DNA from: Streblospio benedicti
Taxonomy: Eukaryota > Annelida > Polychaeta > Spionida > Spionidae
Direction: 5' to 3'
NCBI GenBank assembly: GCA_019095985.1
Contig: CM032664.1
Span: forward strand, 21,058,770-21,122,769
DNA length: 64,000 nucleotides
Shown here: positions 1-13,600 of the stretch, in pieces
How the letters are laid out: each line of letters opens with the position of its first letter
Position numbering within the stretch: the first letter of the stretch is position 1
Program-made: the position numbers and the translations under genes
The notes under the pieces: model-generated
Seen by the model: the letters and a program-made list of their open reading frames with translations, nothing else
Databases searched by the model: none
What the model was told of the DNA's origin: nothing

Positions 1-944
1 GCGGTAAATGTATTTTCCGAGCAAGCAAAAGCGAACGACAAACCGGATTTTTATTCTGTTCACAAGCGTTTATTGAATAGTAAGAACAGCCTAAGGACAT
101 CACCTTCCACATACATGTATTTGGGCAATCAGCTCACAAGGTAAACTAGGGGAACTTACAGGCCTTGAACTTTGACCAAAATGCAAAGGGGGTTGATCAA
201 CTGTACAAATGAGGAAATCTCTTTGCATCTGTAAATTACATTGTAATCGTAGCCGATTTCTTCTACCAGAAGGGGCACCTTTAATTAAACAAAACGTGCA
301 TGGAATAAATTATTTGTCTTTGCAAACCTACACGTCAATTTTAGCTTTGAATTCTAAAGTATAGTATTGGTAATATGCGTTCATGGAATTTCATAACAGA
401 CCGCTAATATTAAAGTAAGTGTTTCTCTTCTGAACGCTAAAGACAAATCAATGACATTCAAAATACCCTTGAACCGGAAATGGGCAAAGCATGCGCAAAT
501 GTCGCAGCCTACTTTGTTCTCTCTGGACACGCAATGCCTCCCTTTATACACATGGATTGCTTAACCAGGCCTCCAAATCAAATCTAGAGTCGGTTTGCAT
601 GTTTGTGAGTGTTTTCCTCAAAGTGGCTCTTTGATAGCTTTGACAGCTTGTCTTTAAGCTAAAAAAAACAACCATGCACAAAGTGAGCGATAATAGAGTG
701 AGCGATAATAGAGGTTGAGCATGAAGAACGAGCTGGGAGTTTAGCCAGAGGTGTCATTAGTAAACGGAGACGGACAGTTTTGGCAAACTTATTACTGTCA
801 TCAGCGCAGACAGCAAATTGCCTGTGGCGTGTGTTTTTCGACTACATTATGGGGTAGGCTAATTCGGTGTCATTTAATACTGCGATGTATTATCATGCTG
901 TACACACATTGTTAAATAAACAACAGCGTATTGCGGGCCGAGTC

Positions 945-1029
945 ATGCAATTGCCTTCGCTCACACTTTTGCTAATTGCCTCTCTAACACTCGCTGATAT
1001 ATTAGTCCTCGTGTTACTGTGTATTTGGT
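945..1029 (+). CDS. Candidate signal-peptide exon of the receptor (weak)
   Basis: An ATG at 945 opens a short hydrophobic reading frame (MQLPSLTLLLIASLTLADIL, then VLVLLCIW). A GTGAGC donor at 1030 would end the exon in phase 1, which fits the phase-1 start of the lectin exon at 10473 and would make the joining codon TGC. The frame extends upstream to another ATG at 867. Against it: the intron would be 9.4 kb, the base before the donor is T rather than G, and the codons are more AT-rich than those of the other exons. It may be chance. Confidence 0.18.
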
Positions 1030-2145
1030 GTGAGCACCAAATTAGGTAGTTTTGAGTGAAAGGAAATTTGACAGAAGATACAGTCTAAAATTAAAGTCAC
1101 TTAAGTTGATGCTTAAATTGTATGATTTGTTTTTGCCGTGTGATATTATGAGTGTTAGGTTTTATTTTGCTCGTGCTTGCGTAATAGGTGTTTTTTTCTG
1201 GGGCAATTATGAACATTTTGCTGCTAATACCTGGCACATGGGTGTGGCTTTATAATGGTTGATACACGCCATTCTTAGCTATCAGTGGTATTATCCTCTT
1301 CTGAATCATGTGACTGGTAGAAGAGAGATGTAATAACAAATTGGATATAGTATACGATGAATATTGACATTGGTAATGGTGGCTTTCGGTGATTGATTTA
1401 AGATGGGTCTGAGCTGGCTGCATCTAGGGATCCCTAATGCCTAGGTTTCGCCTGATTTAATTAGGGTAGTATCAGTTTACTTTGAAATTCAAAAAGCTTA
1501 ATTCCCAATTGATAACAATCCATTTCACCCACGTTCGCTCACTTTATGGAGACTCGCACAGGTCTGATTAATTGTTATCCCATAAGTGGCCTTATTCAGA
1601 GACCAATGTTTGTTTTAGCACAGTCCTTGGTGATGGTGGTGGGGGGGGGGGGCGATTTAGATTCCACGTCCCACGATCCTCCGCATCCCTCTTGTCAACG
1701 TTTTCCTTCTCCATACCTCCCTGGCCGACCCCAAATGTCATCATGATGCAGTCAGCCTCTCCCAATCACCTACATAATAACTCACTTTGTGAAACACTAC
1801 ATCAATAAGGCGAATACGGCAGTAATGGCCGACGCACAAAGGGTTAATTTGGCTTTCATTTGCGTCCGTGATGAAAAGATGTCGGCGTAATCAACGGATG
1901 GTCATTACGGGCAGCGGGCACGTAACCAGGGGTGGCCTTGTGTCCCTCGTGGTGGACCATACAGTGAACTAGCGCACGCACATATACATGAACTGTGAGT
2001 AAAGCCTTGGGCACATCCGGCAGTACTGCTTGCGTACTGTCTCTCTACTGCCAAAAGCCAGCCTTGGTGATCAGAGCGTGTCCTGTGTAGTGAACTTATG
2101 GGTTAAAGCATTGAGAAAGTAAGTTTTTTTGAGTCAGTAGCTAGG

Positions 2146-2266
2146 AAGGCAGGTGCAGAAGTTGTTTGGCATGTCAGACTTCCACTACAGATAATGAAGC
2201 AGAGTGCAAAACGTAAGAGATCATTCAAGTGCCCCTGTCCCTCATTCCTAAAAACCTGGATCTGCC
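2146..2266. mobile_element. TIR element B, partial copy
   Basis: Ends AAAAACCTGGATCTGCC, preceded by TCATTCAAGTGCC as in the 11.5-kb copy (TCCTTCAAGTGCC). The left boundary is uncertain. Confidence 0.45.
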
Positions 2267-5116
2267 AGTGATTAATATATAAATTCATTCTTAACTATAT
2301 GAGGTTTGCACACACAATTTAGTTTACGTCTATATAACACCCAAACATATGATGACTCATAGCCACTACATAGATATATTTTATAAGTGTATATGCCACG
2401 CATGGGGCATGTTCATGTTTTTATAATTATAAACACATTGCTTGGCAGTTTTGTTATCTTAAGAGTGTGCAACATCTAATCCTAATTTGGAGAGGCTCCT
2501 ACGCCGGTCGTGCCCCGTCTAGACAGGCTGAGTGTGAAGTAGTAGGGTAATTAGCATATAGAGGGAGTATTCGTGAAGATAGTGATAGTTTATTTCTATG
2601 TGCTGCAAAATGGACGCTTCTGTTATTCCTTCATCGTGGGTTTCACGGCTCTCCCATGCACACAGCCTTCAAAGTCCGATATTCATGGTATATTTTCAAT
2701 AAGTAATAAGCCCGAATAGATAACTATGTGATTCCTGTAACGTACTGTAGCCGTGAGGTAGATGAAAAACTAGTTATAGTGCACATGTATTTGATAAAAG
2801 GATATTTTCAGAAGAAATCTAACTAGAAAGCAAAACTAATTAATGTTATATCCTAATGAAGTTATTGAAATGAAATAATTGAGACAAGTGGAAATTATAC
2901 TCTTTATGTTGTAAAATAGAGCTAGCGAATCTATATCATTATCATTGGAAAATCATTGTAATATTGACAAGCATGCCGATAAGTAATGGCAGGTTTTCCT
3001 ATATCAAATGTAAGTTAATTTAACTGTACCTCGTATAATTGAGCATACGCTATATCAGTTAAGAGCATCATACGTGAATAACATAATATTTGGATACTGA
3101 ATGCATTCATTGAGCATTTCCATAGACAAAAGTAGAAAGCGTATGGATCATGTCAACTGACGGTTGAAGTTCCATGCAGAACATCAGTGTTGACACTGTA
3201 GGTTTTCATCCAAAAACACTCATTTGTTGTAAATACTCGCCCTGGTCCATCTTTGAAGATCTAAAGCGTCAATCAATGCGAGGTTGTGACACACTCAAGA
3301 TTGTTACATGTTTGAAGATCACTCGGTCGATGAGTTGTTGATTGAAAGAGGATTTTTCTTGTTAAGCTTGTTGTATTGCAGCAAATAGCGAACTGCCCAC
3401 TGCTTTGTTCCATCAATATGGATGTCAACTGAATTGAACGTGTATATGCAGGAAAATGATAACATTTAATTTATCAGCTGTTTGTCAATGTAGTTTCCTC
3501 TATACTCCACGCATATAGGTTGACTACATTCCATTCGGAACTAAAAGCTTATACACCATGACTTACTATATTAAATAGCAGTGCATTTTATAAATCATAC
3601 AATGTGTTTTATTCAAAGTATATTTCTGCCACCGTGATGATTCTATAGGCGTTGCATATAAATTAATATTCATAATACTTACGTTTTATTACAAAGCAGT
3701 TTAACTTTATATTCATGCACACACCACATGTATGTATAGATCTACACATCACATAACAATATGAACCATAGTTTGGTCAATAAATCCATTTCAAAACGTA
3801 CTATAACAGGACAAAGAGAGTAACCCACCCTTTGAAGAGGCCACGCCACCGCAGTGCTTTGACATCTACTGAATAAAACTTCCCCATTATACAATAACTG
3901 AATATATAAAGAGTCAAAAATCAATTCTGGTTGTAGTTGTAGTTTGCTCATCAAAGGGCGTGTCATAGATCCGGGCCTCATTAGCAGGGCACCTGTTGCT
4001 CACGTGACAGCTTTATGATAAATTCACCAGATCTGCTGTCAATGGTTTTGCACGTTAATCGTTTTCAGGTAACCTTCTTCCCTGCAAATTGGTGTGTGGT
4101 TACGCTTTTCCCTCGTGATTATGTTGTGTGATTTTTTCCTCCAATATTAATGTAGTGAGTAATATGTTATTTTGAACTGTCTGAAATGTTGTTATTCATA
4201 AGATCTACTTTTGAAAGTTTAAGAAACGTGATACTTAACATACTATTCAGACATACTCACAAGTAGTCAACGCAGTCTTTTAACAACACACGTCCGCATC
4301 TAATATTTAATAGGTTCCACGTCATAAGTACACCTTGAAAACACATATTCTATTCTTCTAATTGGAAAGAAAGAAGCATTCAACATACACGTAAAGAACA
4401 CTATTAGATTTCCCGGAAAGTCACCTAAGGAGAAACAAGTCTGACGTCTTTGAAGTACTGTAACTCCAATTCAGTGCGCATCGGATTACACGTTGAGTGG
4501 CTGAGGATTAAGCAGGAAGTTAGCAGTAATCGGATTACGAATATTGATACACTCAAAGTTTGCTATGCATGAGTGATTCTATAGTCAGGTTGTGCAAACA
4601 CAGTAACAATTGACTGGATGAGAAGACGCTTGACTGTTGGCTTTTTAAGACTTGGGCTCAGGTGCAAGGGCATTGTGCGTGCTTTTGTCGATGGTTCTGA
4701 AGACTGAAAAAGCACAAACTGGCGATTTAGTTGGAACAATGCTTACAGCAAATAATTCGTCTTGTTTAGGTGGTATGTTTTGGGTGTAGGATCTAGGTTT
4801 GGTGGGGCAAAAGAAATGGGGATTTACTATATAAGTATAAAATGAACCATTGAACCATTGCATTGAATATTGAATTTATTTATCATTGGTCTTCAATATC
4901 TTTATATTTAGCCAATACAAAGTATCGTCCATTCAATAGTCATATTCCTATGACACATCACAGATATCGGCAATATTCAGTCATACACGATGATTTGCAC
5001 AACATAAATTGAAGCAATATTTAGTCTTGCAAAAGCCGTAGCTCAATTTCTCGACATTGACATAAACCAGGTTTGAAAGAATATCTGCTTTTTCATATCA
5101 ACAAGGGATAAATTCA

Positions 5117-5233
5117 TAAGTGCAATATTTTCGGACATAGCTGCATTGCCACTTCTGTCACGTGCTGCCACCTGGTGACAGAAAAGTCTCAGATGATGGA
5201 CATTGAAAATGTCCGAAAATATTCAGACACTTA
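5117..5233. mobile_element. Short foldback/MITE-like element
   Basis: TAAGTGCAATATTTTCGGAC at the left is inverted at the right as GTCCGAAAATATTC followed by CACTTA. An inner TTCTGTCAC/GTGACAGAA pair extends the stem. About 117 bp in all. Confidence 0.7.
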
Positions 5234-7889
5234 TAGTAGGTTTTATAGATTTATCGCAAAATTAGTGATACTTGTTGAAATGGAACCAGTCATATTCCAA
5301 GCATTGTAAATTCGCACATTCACAGACAAGTACTATTTATATGCAGACTACATTTCTCAACACCGTGAATGTCTTATTCACAACACACATGCCACAATAG
5401 GTCCTGAAGATTCGTGACTGTGAGACTAGAGTTTTCTCCACTTAGCAGCTCATCAACAGGTAAACACATTATATTCAATTACATGATGTATGAACCATAT
5501 CAAACACACCAACCATGCACGATTTGTGAATGAAGCAAACAATATGAAACGAAAAACTCGCATTGTAATGGCACCATCAGAAGAAACAAATACATCAAAC
5601 TCCAGCCACCCGGAAGTGTTACGCACGTTTGCCAAACACGTCATAGCGTACATTAATGCATTAGCAATCTCTACCTGTCTTTGTGCCGCTGTATTCAGTT
5701 ACACAACTTCCTAACAATGCTATTTGCATTAGGAACGAAGCTCAGTCCAATCTCTGAACTTTAGATACAGTCACAGTAAGAGGAAAGTCATGCCGTGGAA
5801 GCGATATCAGCTTGCCAAGCCTAATCAATTATGGGCACTGCAATTTGCCCTTTAGAAACAACTGTGACAGGAAAAGAACACAGGCCAGATTTGGAGGAGA
5901 GTTTCTGAGAGGGGGAAAGATTCCTTGTAAGGATTGTTTAAGTAGTGGCTGAAAATTGCTTTGAGTACATTGATGTGGTATTGTTCATAGGCCCATGCAT
6001 TGACTATGATATGAGTAAATTATATTAAACCTCTGCTAAAGTGAATGCACGTGGCGATGGTATTGTTAATGGATAAAACAATCGCGTTATGTTGCTTTAC
6101 TTGCGTTTGAAAATTGATAGTTGTTATACGTTGGGTGTTGTTCAAATAATTGCAAACACCATATCTAAATCCAAAGGAAAGCTACAATTCTAAACAAGAA
6201 TGATAACAATTTCGTACTTGCAATAAAACAATCATTGCTCCATACATAACATATGTAGACTGATGTTCGCACACATTTGTAAATGCATTTGTTTCACACA
6301 TTGATTCATTACTTATCCCGCAATGCATTAAACTGAAACACGAACCCAACTGGTAAACAGGATATATCACACTATTATCAATGAGTTCTAAAAATTGCCA
6401 TCTAGGTGCGTGTGTAATTAGGCATCGCGCTTAAGGAAGGAAGACAGAGGAAACGTAAATGCCGTGTTTCCCGTTCTGTATTATCGCTCAGCAATGAATG
6501 CAGAGGAAATAATAATCACACGCACTCGCCTGGCTGTAAGACTCTATTGAGCGTCTAGCACCGGCTGAGAGGGTCCAGAAATAAAAGGCTTTCTATCTAA
6601 CCCCATTATGGAAGCCATAGAAAGTCGTCTGGGTGGCGAAAATGGCATGATTTAATGCAGGAATGAGATCTGAGTAAGTCTGATTAACTTTTGCCAGCAG
6701 CCTGTGTAAATGGGATAGGGCTTTGTGAGTGATGAATTGATAAATTGCTTTTTGGATTGCTTTTTCAGACAGTTCTTTATCAAATGCGAGCAATTCTCAC
6801 ATATCGTAATTGCTTTTCACACCAACCCTAGTCCCTAAGTAAGCCGAAATCATTGTGGAGGGGTTTTTCAACCACCGTGAAATGTCCAGCACTCAGCTGG
6901 GTTTCTGCATGAGTGAATTTGCTGTAATTATACCCCACTAATGATGCAGTCATGTGGCAAACAGGCTGTCAGGGTGTGGGTAATGTTTTAATTGCTCAAT
7001 ATGATGGAAGGTATGTACTTTGTCATGTATCCTTCATTGTTTTTGAATGGCCATGGTATGCAAAGTTCTTTGTTCATATATATGACAAAGTATGTGAATA
7101 TAACTAGGTGGAGAAGCGAATATCAATTATCTTGTATATATTTATATGTCATATTAATTGACTGTCACCCTAGTTGACTAATTCATGTGTAGAAGATAGG
7201 GGCAAGACACATGACTTTCGACCCATGGCTTCAAAAATAAAAACTTCAGCTTTTTTTAACTTTATACATTATTTGAAATCCAAAATCATTGAAATAAGGT
7301 GCAAGCCATGTAAACAGTCGATAATACATGAAAATGCGGTAATGTGTGTTAAGTTGTGTCAATTTGTCACTTTCTAACACAAAACACTGTTTATGACATT
7401 AGACTGCCACTAGAGTTCCAATATCGGTGTTGACCTCCTATTCCTAATTCCTACATCACATGTTCCCTCACTCAAGTCCAGAAATGCACACCCAATATAT
7501 CGAAAACTTTAACACAACATTTGAAGTCGACCTAACATTTTCTAGCACCCATTCCCATAGAAATGTTTTTGCAACTAGCAATTCATTCACAATGTACCAT
7601 AAAATCATGAAAAAGGAAGTTGCCCTTCAAAATTCCACAAACAATTATATGGCTACTTTCCTCGGATTCGCACCCTCGGGTGATAACTCGCCAGTCTTGC
7701 CGTCTCGGGCACGGCCTCCCAGGTGCAACGTACAAAGGTCTAGAGAGCGGTGTTGATATTTACATTGCGTCTGTTTTCTAGTGCTTCCTGACGGGTCCCT
7801 GGGGATCCACCCTGTAAAAACACGAGGCCCATCAACTGTTTAATTCATGAAATCAGCTAATGGCACTGCGCATTAAGTTTGGATACATG

Positions 7890-7995
7890 AGATGTTTAAG
7901 GAAGTTCGGTGTTGGGGAAAGGCTGTGAATGAGAGGGATGTGGGATTTCCATCATGTGGAATGTGGGGAAGTAAATGTCCACAATGGTAGAATTT
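7890..7995. repeat. GGGATGTGGGA-type purine-rich repeat, short copy
   Basis: GTGTTGGGGAAAGG, GAGAGGGATGTGGGATTTCC and GGAATGTGGGGAAG resemble the 11-kb tract. Confidence 0.5.
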
Positions 7996-9834
7996 AGGCC
8001 AAAGAGCAAGGGATTGAGGTGTGAGAGCTTTCTTGACCACCTACTGACCACTAACATGGGGAATTACGCAGTATAGCGATCTTTGATAGAATGGAGAAAT
8101 GAAACTTTGCTTTGAAGAAAGCCATCATATTATATGTAAGTTGTTGGATCGCATTTATTCACACTAATGGAGATGAAGAAATGAAACTGCTTTGGCAAAA
8201 TTCAGCATACGTTATGTACGTTTTTGGATGACATTGATTCGCAGAGCTTTCACAGACCTGATATCAATATGGATTTCTTACTGGTTAAAAAAAAGTTCAA
8301 ATATTCCTTAGCTACCAGAAGAAGTCTCTCAATTGCTGGTCAGTGATCAATATTGCTGTTCCCAACAATCACTGCGTTGAGAAAAAGTCCTACCTCTGGA
8401 GCGCATAATGGGTAATTGCACTGAGTCAATTTGCTGCTCCATTTATAAGGCTTGTGCAGCTAATTGGAGTGTGTTGTTCCGTTAATTACGGCATCACTAC
8501 TCTATCACGTGCTGTTAACCAACACATATGGGCACTTTAATGGACTACTACAACAGTAAATCTTGTGGTCAACACAAAGAGCGTCCCCTTAGTATAGTGA
8601 TGTCCTACTGTCTTGTAAAATCCATGTCTCATTTGCGTATCTAGTGGGCTTACCGTCATAAATGTATGTAATGTACTATGTGAATATATAGGATGTTAGA
8701 TGAAATGTAATGTAATGAATGCGTATCAGTTGAGTACATATTGGGCATACATGTAAGTGTGTGCATGCGTAACTATACTGTATTTACTTGTAGTATATTG
8801 CTTATGGTGTTCGTTTGTATCTCATTTGAGAACATGGTTAACCTACTTATTTAGATCAAATGCTTGTGATCAAAGGGGCTCTAAAAGTGGCCATCTCCTA
8901 CAGTGGCACATAATACCCCAAAGGGACCTTCTTCAAGTAGATCTTCATTCTAACATGTCCACTTGGACCAATGTTTTGATCAGTCGGACCATCCGTCCAG
9001 TTTGTTACCTCTCTACAGGTCGCAGTATTTGAGCGAGGCAGCTCAAATCTGGATTATACCTTGCGAATGCTGGCTATTTGACGTAGACTCAAAACAGACG
9101 ATATTTGAATCCATTGTGGACCATCAATTTAAATTGTGCTGAGTTTCTTATGCTGCTTTTTGTTCATTTCAAAAAATATATAACGATCACGTAAACCTTA
9201 CATGCATTGACAACGGAAAATGAATCAATCTAGTTTGTCACCTCTTGTGGTGTAAATGTAGTAGTAAATCGCATCGCTCAAACGCCTTTGAAGATGATAA
9301 ATCCATCACATTGGCGTTTTGGAGGTGTCACATGTTGGCAGACTCAGTGTTGGACAGAGATCAATCAGCAGATATTGACAGCTACCCCGCACATGTGCCT
9401 ATTACTTGGGCAAAACAAAACAAAATCTATTGGAAATTGTTGCATAAGCATGCAAAGGCATGCTCTGGATGTAGATTTATGAGCATCATAAATATTTGAG
9501 CGTGCACAATTTGACAGCAATAAGTCTTACATGGCTTACGTGTATTTACATGTAAGCATATATCTGTAGTAGTCTTACGGGGTAGAATGTTGTCAAATAT
9601 GCAAAAATATTTTTAAGTTTCACAATGTTTTAGCTTTATTTAATATGACATGGGATCTGGCGTTGGACAATGACAAATGAGTTAGTTTGAGGCAGCGCAC
9701 CCTCGACGATTTCGTCATTTCATTGCAACTGGTTGTACACAGTTCTTCAAACATATAGATGGCATCTTATACTTGCCTGTGCAATTGCTGATTGCAATTC
9801 TCTCACAACACATGCAAGTGTAATTTAAGCCTGC

Positions 9835-10040
9835 TCTGGAAGATGCGGTTCTGTCAGCTGGATACATTATATCATTCAGTTTATTCCACAGGTGCAGAGT
9901 ACTTTTTAAGTTAACATCATAACTGTCCACGTATAACCTTGCCATTATCTGTTCGTCCTCTAGGTGCTAGCATGGACGAGGGGCACTACAAGCTTGGGAC
10001 TTTATCTAAAGACAGTTTATTCCTCAGCTAAGGTGCAGTG
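9835..10040. repeat. Fragments of the same dispersed repeat upstream of the lectin exon
   Basis: CAGTTTATTCCACAGGTGCAG (split here as CAGTTTATTCC, ACAGGTGCAG) near 9878 and AGTGCTAGCATGGACGAGG-like sequence near 9962. A further copy (GGTGCTGGCATGGACGAGGG) sits at 10334, with TIR element A copy 1 between them. Confidence 0.5.
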
Positions 10041-10221
10041 TACAGTAGAACTTCTCTATTAGGACCACCTTTGAAACAAGTGCTAGGTGGTCTCAATAGA
10101 GGGGTGGTCTTTATACAGAGGGTGATTTTAATAGCATATGAAGTTTTGGGACCGTGAAAAGTGGTCTTATTATAGAAGTGGTCTCAATATAGAGGTGGTC
10201 TTATTGGGAGATTCTACTGTA
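10041..10221. mobile_element. TIR element A (MITE-like), copy 1
   Basis: Ends TACAGTAGAACTTCTCTATT and GAGATTCTACTGTA are inverted repeats flanked by TA. The inside alternates GGTCTCAATAGAG and AAGTGGTCTTAT blocks. TA at both ends and the CAGTAGAACCTC terminus suggest a Tc1/mariner-pogo derived non-autonomous element; that is family-level inference. It lies 250 bases before the first lectin exon. Confidence 0.8.
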
Positions 10222-10472
10222 ACAGTTACAGTTTGCAAATTGAAACAAATCTGGTTCTATATAACCTTGTCCTCCTCCTTGGCTTCCTCCAGGCCCTGGC
10301 GCCACTGCCGGCGCGTACTTTTCAGTTTCTCTAGGTGCTGGCATGGACGAGGGGTATCGCAAGCTTGAGACATTAATATTGAAAGGCAGTTTGTTCCACA
10401 GCCAATGTACATTTTGTAAACAAAAAAAATCTGTCCCCATGTAACCTTATCCACTTCCTCGTCTCCCTCCAG

Positions 10473-10639
10473 GCACAGCCGGTGTCACGGACGGCGAGTA
10501 CTGCCAGCTGGAGACATTCTCGGCGTCGTGTGAGGAGAAGCGCGGCACCGTGGTGGTGATGGAGCGCGCTGAGTACGGCCGCATGGCCATCGGCAAGTGC
10601 GTGAAGGAGAACTACGGTGCCATGCCCTGCTCCACCGAC
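10473..10639 (+). CDS. Receptor exon: N-terminal half of SUEL lectin domain
   Basis: Acceptor CTCCCTCCAG ends at 10472 and donor GTGAGT starts at 10640. It starts in phase 1 and ends in phase 0. It encodes GVTDGEYCQLETFSASCEEK and continues to a YGR motif (AEYGRMAIGKC). The first Cys, the second Cys about nine residues later, and the A-x-YGR signature are typical of the first half of a SUEL-type galactose-binding lectin domain. The base composition is very CpG-rich compared with the flanking intron. Confidence 0.85.
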
Positions 10640-13600
10640 GTGAGTGCTCACAGCGATACTGTAATATACGATACTGCATTGTACTGTATGTAGCGCCCAT
10701 TATTGCAAAATTATTGCAGTGTATAAATCATGCTTGACCAAGTTATATAATATTAATAGGGTGTACTGAATTAGGATGACTTTAATATAAATAGTGTAAA
10801 ATTTGTGATTTGGCGCCAGTCAGAGAAAAACATTTGATGATATAAGTTTATATATAAGTTGGACTTTATAATCAGAAAACTTATGAAGCTTTGATACATT
10901 TGAACTCACAGCCACGCACACACAATTCATTACATAAATGAACCAACTAAAAGAAAAGAATAAAGTGTGGGTCGTCTGTGAGTTCAAATGTAACAAGTTA
11001 CACTGTATATTTATATGAGATGTACTGAAGTGGGGTTTGTTAAGGAATTGGGATTGGGGGGGGGGGGGGGGGGGGGAGGCTGGAAAGGGAGAAGTGGGGA
11101 AAAAGGTTGAACAAAAGGATGTGGGTATTTAGGTAAGTGGAATATGAGGGATGTGGGAAATACGGAAAGAAGACGAATGTGTGATTAGAAGTAAGTGGGA
11201 TGTGGGGGAAATGGAAAATCAAGAGGGATGTGGGAAATAAGACACCAACAGTTAGGATTGTGGGATGAGGGATTTTTTTACCATTATAACAACCTCTTTG
11301 TAACAGTCTTCTGTTACCGTAGTGTAATTTACTGCAATTTGATGTGTTCTATTAGCACTATCCACCTTCTGAGTGGACTCCTTGATTGCTTTTCATTTCA
11401 CACAGAAGTTATTATCCTTCGACTCCTCATATTCCACTTCAGTAATTCATAGGCAGATCCAGGGGGCGCAGGGGGCGCGCACCCCTGCTTTTCCCACCCC
11501 AAAATTTCATTTTCATAGTTTTTTTTACACATTTGCCACCGATCACGCATACGAAACCCATGAAATCCTTCAAGTGCCTTTTAAAAACCTGGATCTGCCT
11601 TTGAGTAATCCCGGTAATTCTCCCCACCAGGTGCTGGACCGGGTGGACCGCCTGTGCTCGGGCCGGCCCCGCTGTAGCTTCCTGGTGGGCGTGCTTCACG
11701 GCTCGCAGCCCTGCCCCGCCGACCTGTCTGCCTACATGAAAGCGCGCCACCACTGCCAGTCAGGTAGGGGGAAGGCAGGTTGATTAATGATTTTGTAAGT
11801 CGCACTCGAGGTACTCATATATGCCACATGTCAGTATGATAAACAATTTTGACTTGACTTGCAAAGCGTTGGAATGCTACAGAATCGAACTTCGGGATGT
11901 TGTGATACACTACAGATTGGTCTTATGTATGTGTAGTCAAGCGCCTTGATCCATTGGACCAACGTTCCTAAACGTTAGAGGCGTCGCAGTTTCATACTTG
12001 CACACAGACAGACAGTGGGGTCACAAAGGCCCCATGGTGGCAGGACCATCGCCGATTTGCGGCGGCACCATACGTGTCTATTATGTCTATATCCCTTGTC
12101 AGCTAGCCTCCCAGGTTTTTTTAAATTTTAATTGGAACAGATTACCCTTTATCAAACGTAAATTTATGTGTTTTAAGATTATGTTTTTGTGTATTCATTA
12201 ACAAAATGTTCGATGTTACATTATATAGTACTATGGTAGTACAATGTTAGATTTTTGTATTTTAAGACTTTTTTGCGTACTCATTAACCAAATGTTCAAT
12301 GTTAGATTATCCATGTAACACCACACGTGTATAACTCTTACTTTTAACCCTTAATATAATGTCTGCATTTCCTTAATTGAATGTTAATAAACGTATATAC
12401 TTACATGCCAATCTGAGTTAAAGCAGATCACAATTTCCACGTGCTATTAAGCGGTACACTTAACATATGATCATTGCCACGAGTGCTGTTGGCTTCAATG
12501 ACTAAAACTATGATGTACATGTACAAATTCTTTTGAAAGACTATGGCTTGTCTAGAACGAGGTAGCTCCAACACAGCTCCCTCTGGGCCCATTGTCATGA
12601 GCACTTGTTTGGCCCATCAATAATTCTCGTCTGATATGATTACTCATTTTCGGCCAGAGCTGTTTATGGTATTAGAAGGTTTAGATTGTGTTTGGCGTAA
12701 ATGTGTTTGTTTGGTTTTTGTGCTTGTTGGGAATTTTATATTAATTTGAGTAGGCTTGTTTATAGATTTGAAAACTATTCCAACATGTATGGTAAATACC
12801 TTGTTTTTCAACCAAATTTTGAGCTGACTTTACAAGTGTGCATACAGCTTTCTGCCAATTCTCTCGGATCTTTGTCAGTCTGCCTTCCTAGTTAGGCTTG
12901 TAAAATTAGCTCAAATGTTGGTTTTAACGAGTGAATCAGTCTGCAAGACCTTTTAATCAATTGAGCATCCAGCATCTTCCAGCATGTTTGTTTGCATAAA
13001 CTTGCCACAAATATCACTACATGTATGTATACTCATACACCATAAAAGGCAAAGTCTTAACCTTAAAAGACCTCAAAAAAGAACACACAGTAAAACCACA
13101 AACTATTCATATGTATCTGAAACATTTGCGGCCACAAAGCTTTAATCATCATTTATCAAAGGGGCATGGAGCAACTCAACAAAACAGCCATATTTAATAT
13201 AAGCTTCCTCTTTGCCCTTGAAATCTTTCAAAGTCCGCTGGCTGGTGCCCACAAAAGCAAAATGAATTTCTGTTTTTGCTGTAATATCTTAAACATTCCT
13301 GCACGCTTTATTCATCCATTCACCAGCGCAATGATACTATGAAAATTTGACACTTCATTAAATGGCAAATGCTAATAGATGCGTTCTGTTGCAATGGTGA
13401 ATGCTAATTCATTTTAGGACCCGTATTTTGTAGGTATTTTGTAAGGCATTCATACAACTAGCTTTCGCTTGGGATTTTCTGTATGTGCATTAGCTTGATT
13501 CGGACCCTTCAGCCCCAAACCTTCAACTTTCAACGCTGCCAACATATTTTAAAACAAAGCTAATTGTGAACAACACTACAAGGTCGAACAGGGGTGCACC

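Larger units (their letters stand above)
1050..9834. other. Non-coding stretch (candidate long first intron or 5' flank)
   Basis: AT-rich sequence with a G run near 1643, a partial TIR element B at 2146-2266, a foldback at 5117-5233 and a purine-rich repeat at 7890. No exon with both splice sites and a recognisable peptide was found on either strand. Confidence 0.5.

Noticed and set aside
1-866. A search for exons at the window start
   Set aside because: Only a short duplicated AGTGAGCGATAATAGAG near 681 and A runs were seen; no gene.
7460-7756. 98-residue open frame
   Set aside because: No recognisable domain, AT-rich codon use unlike the receptor exons, and no splice or promoter evidence.
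10225-10440. LINE C-terminal peptide on the minus strand (LWNKLP-like)
   Set aside because: The match is a few residues only, and the underlying DNA is a dispersed repeat found in several short pieces. Not enough for a LINE call.
11870-11968. Functional tRNA-Arg gene on the minus strand
   Set aside because: The box A and B spacing is too long and the stems do not pair as a tRNA. A SINE or relic is more likely.
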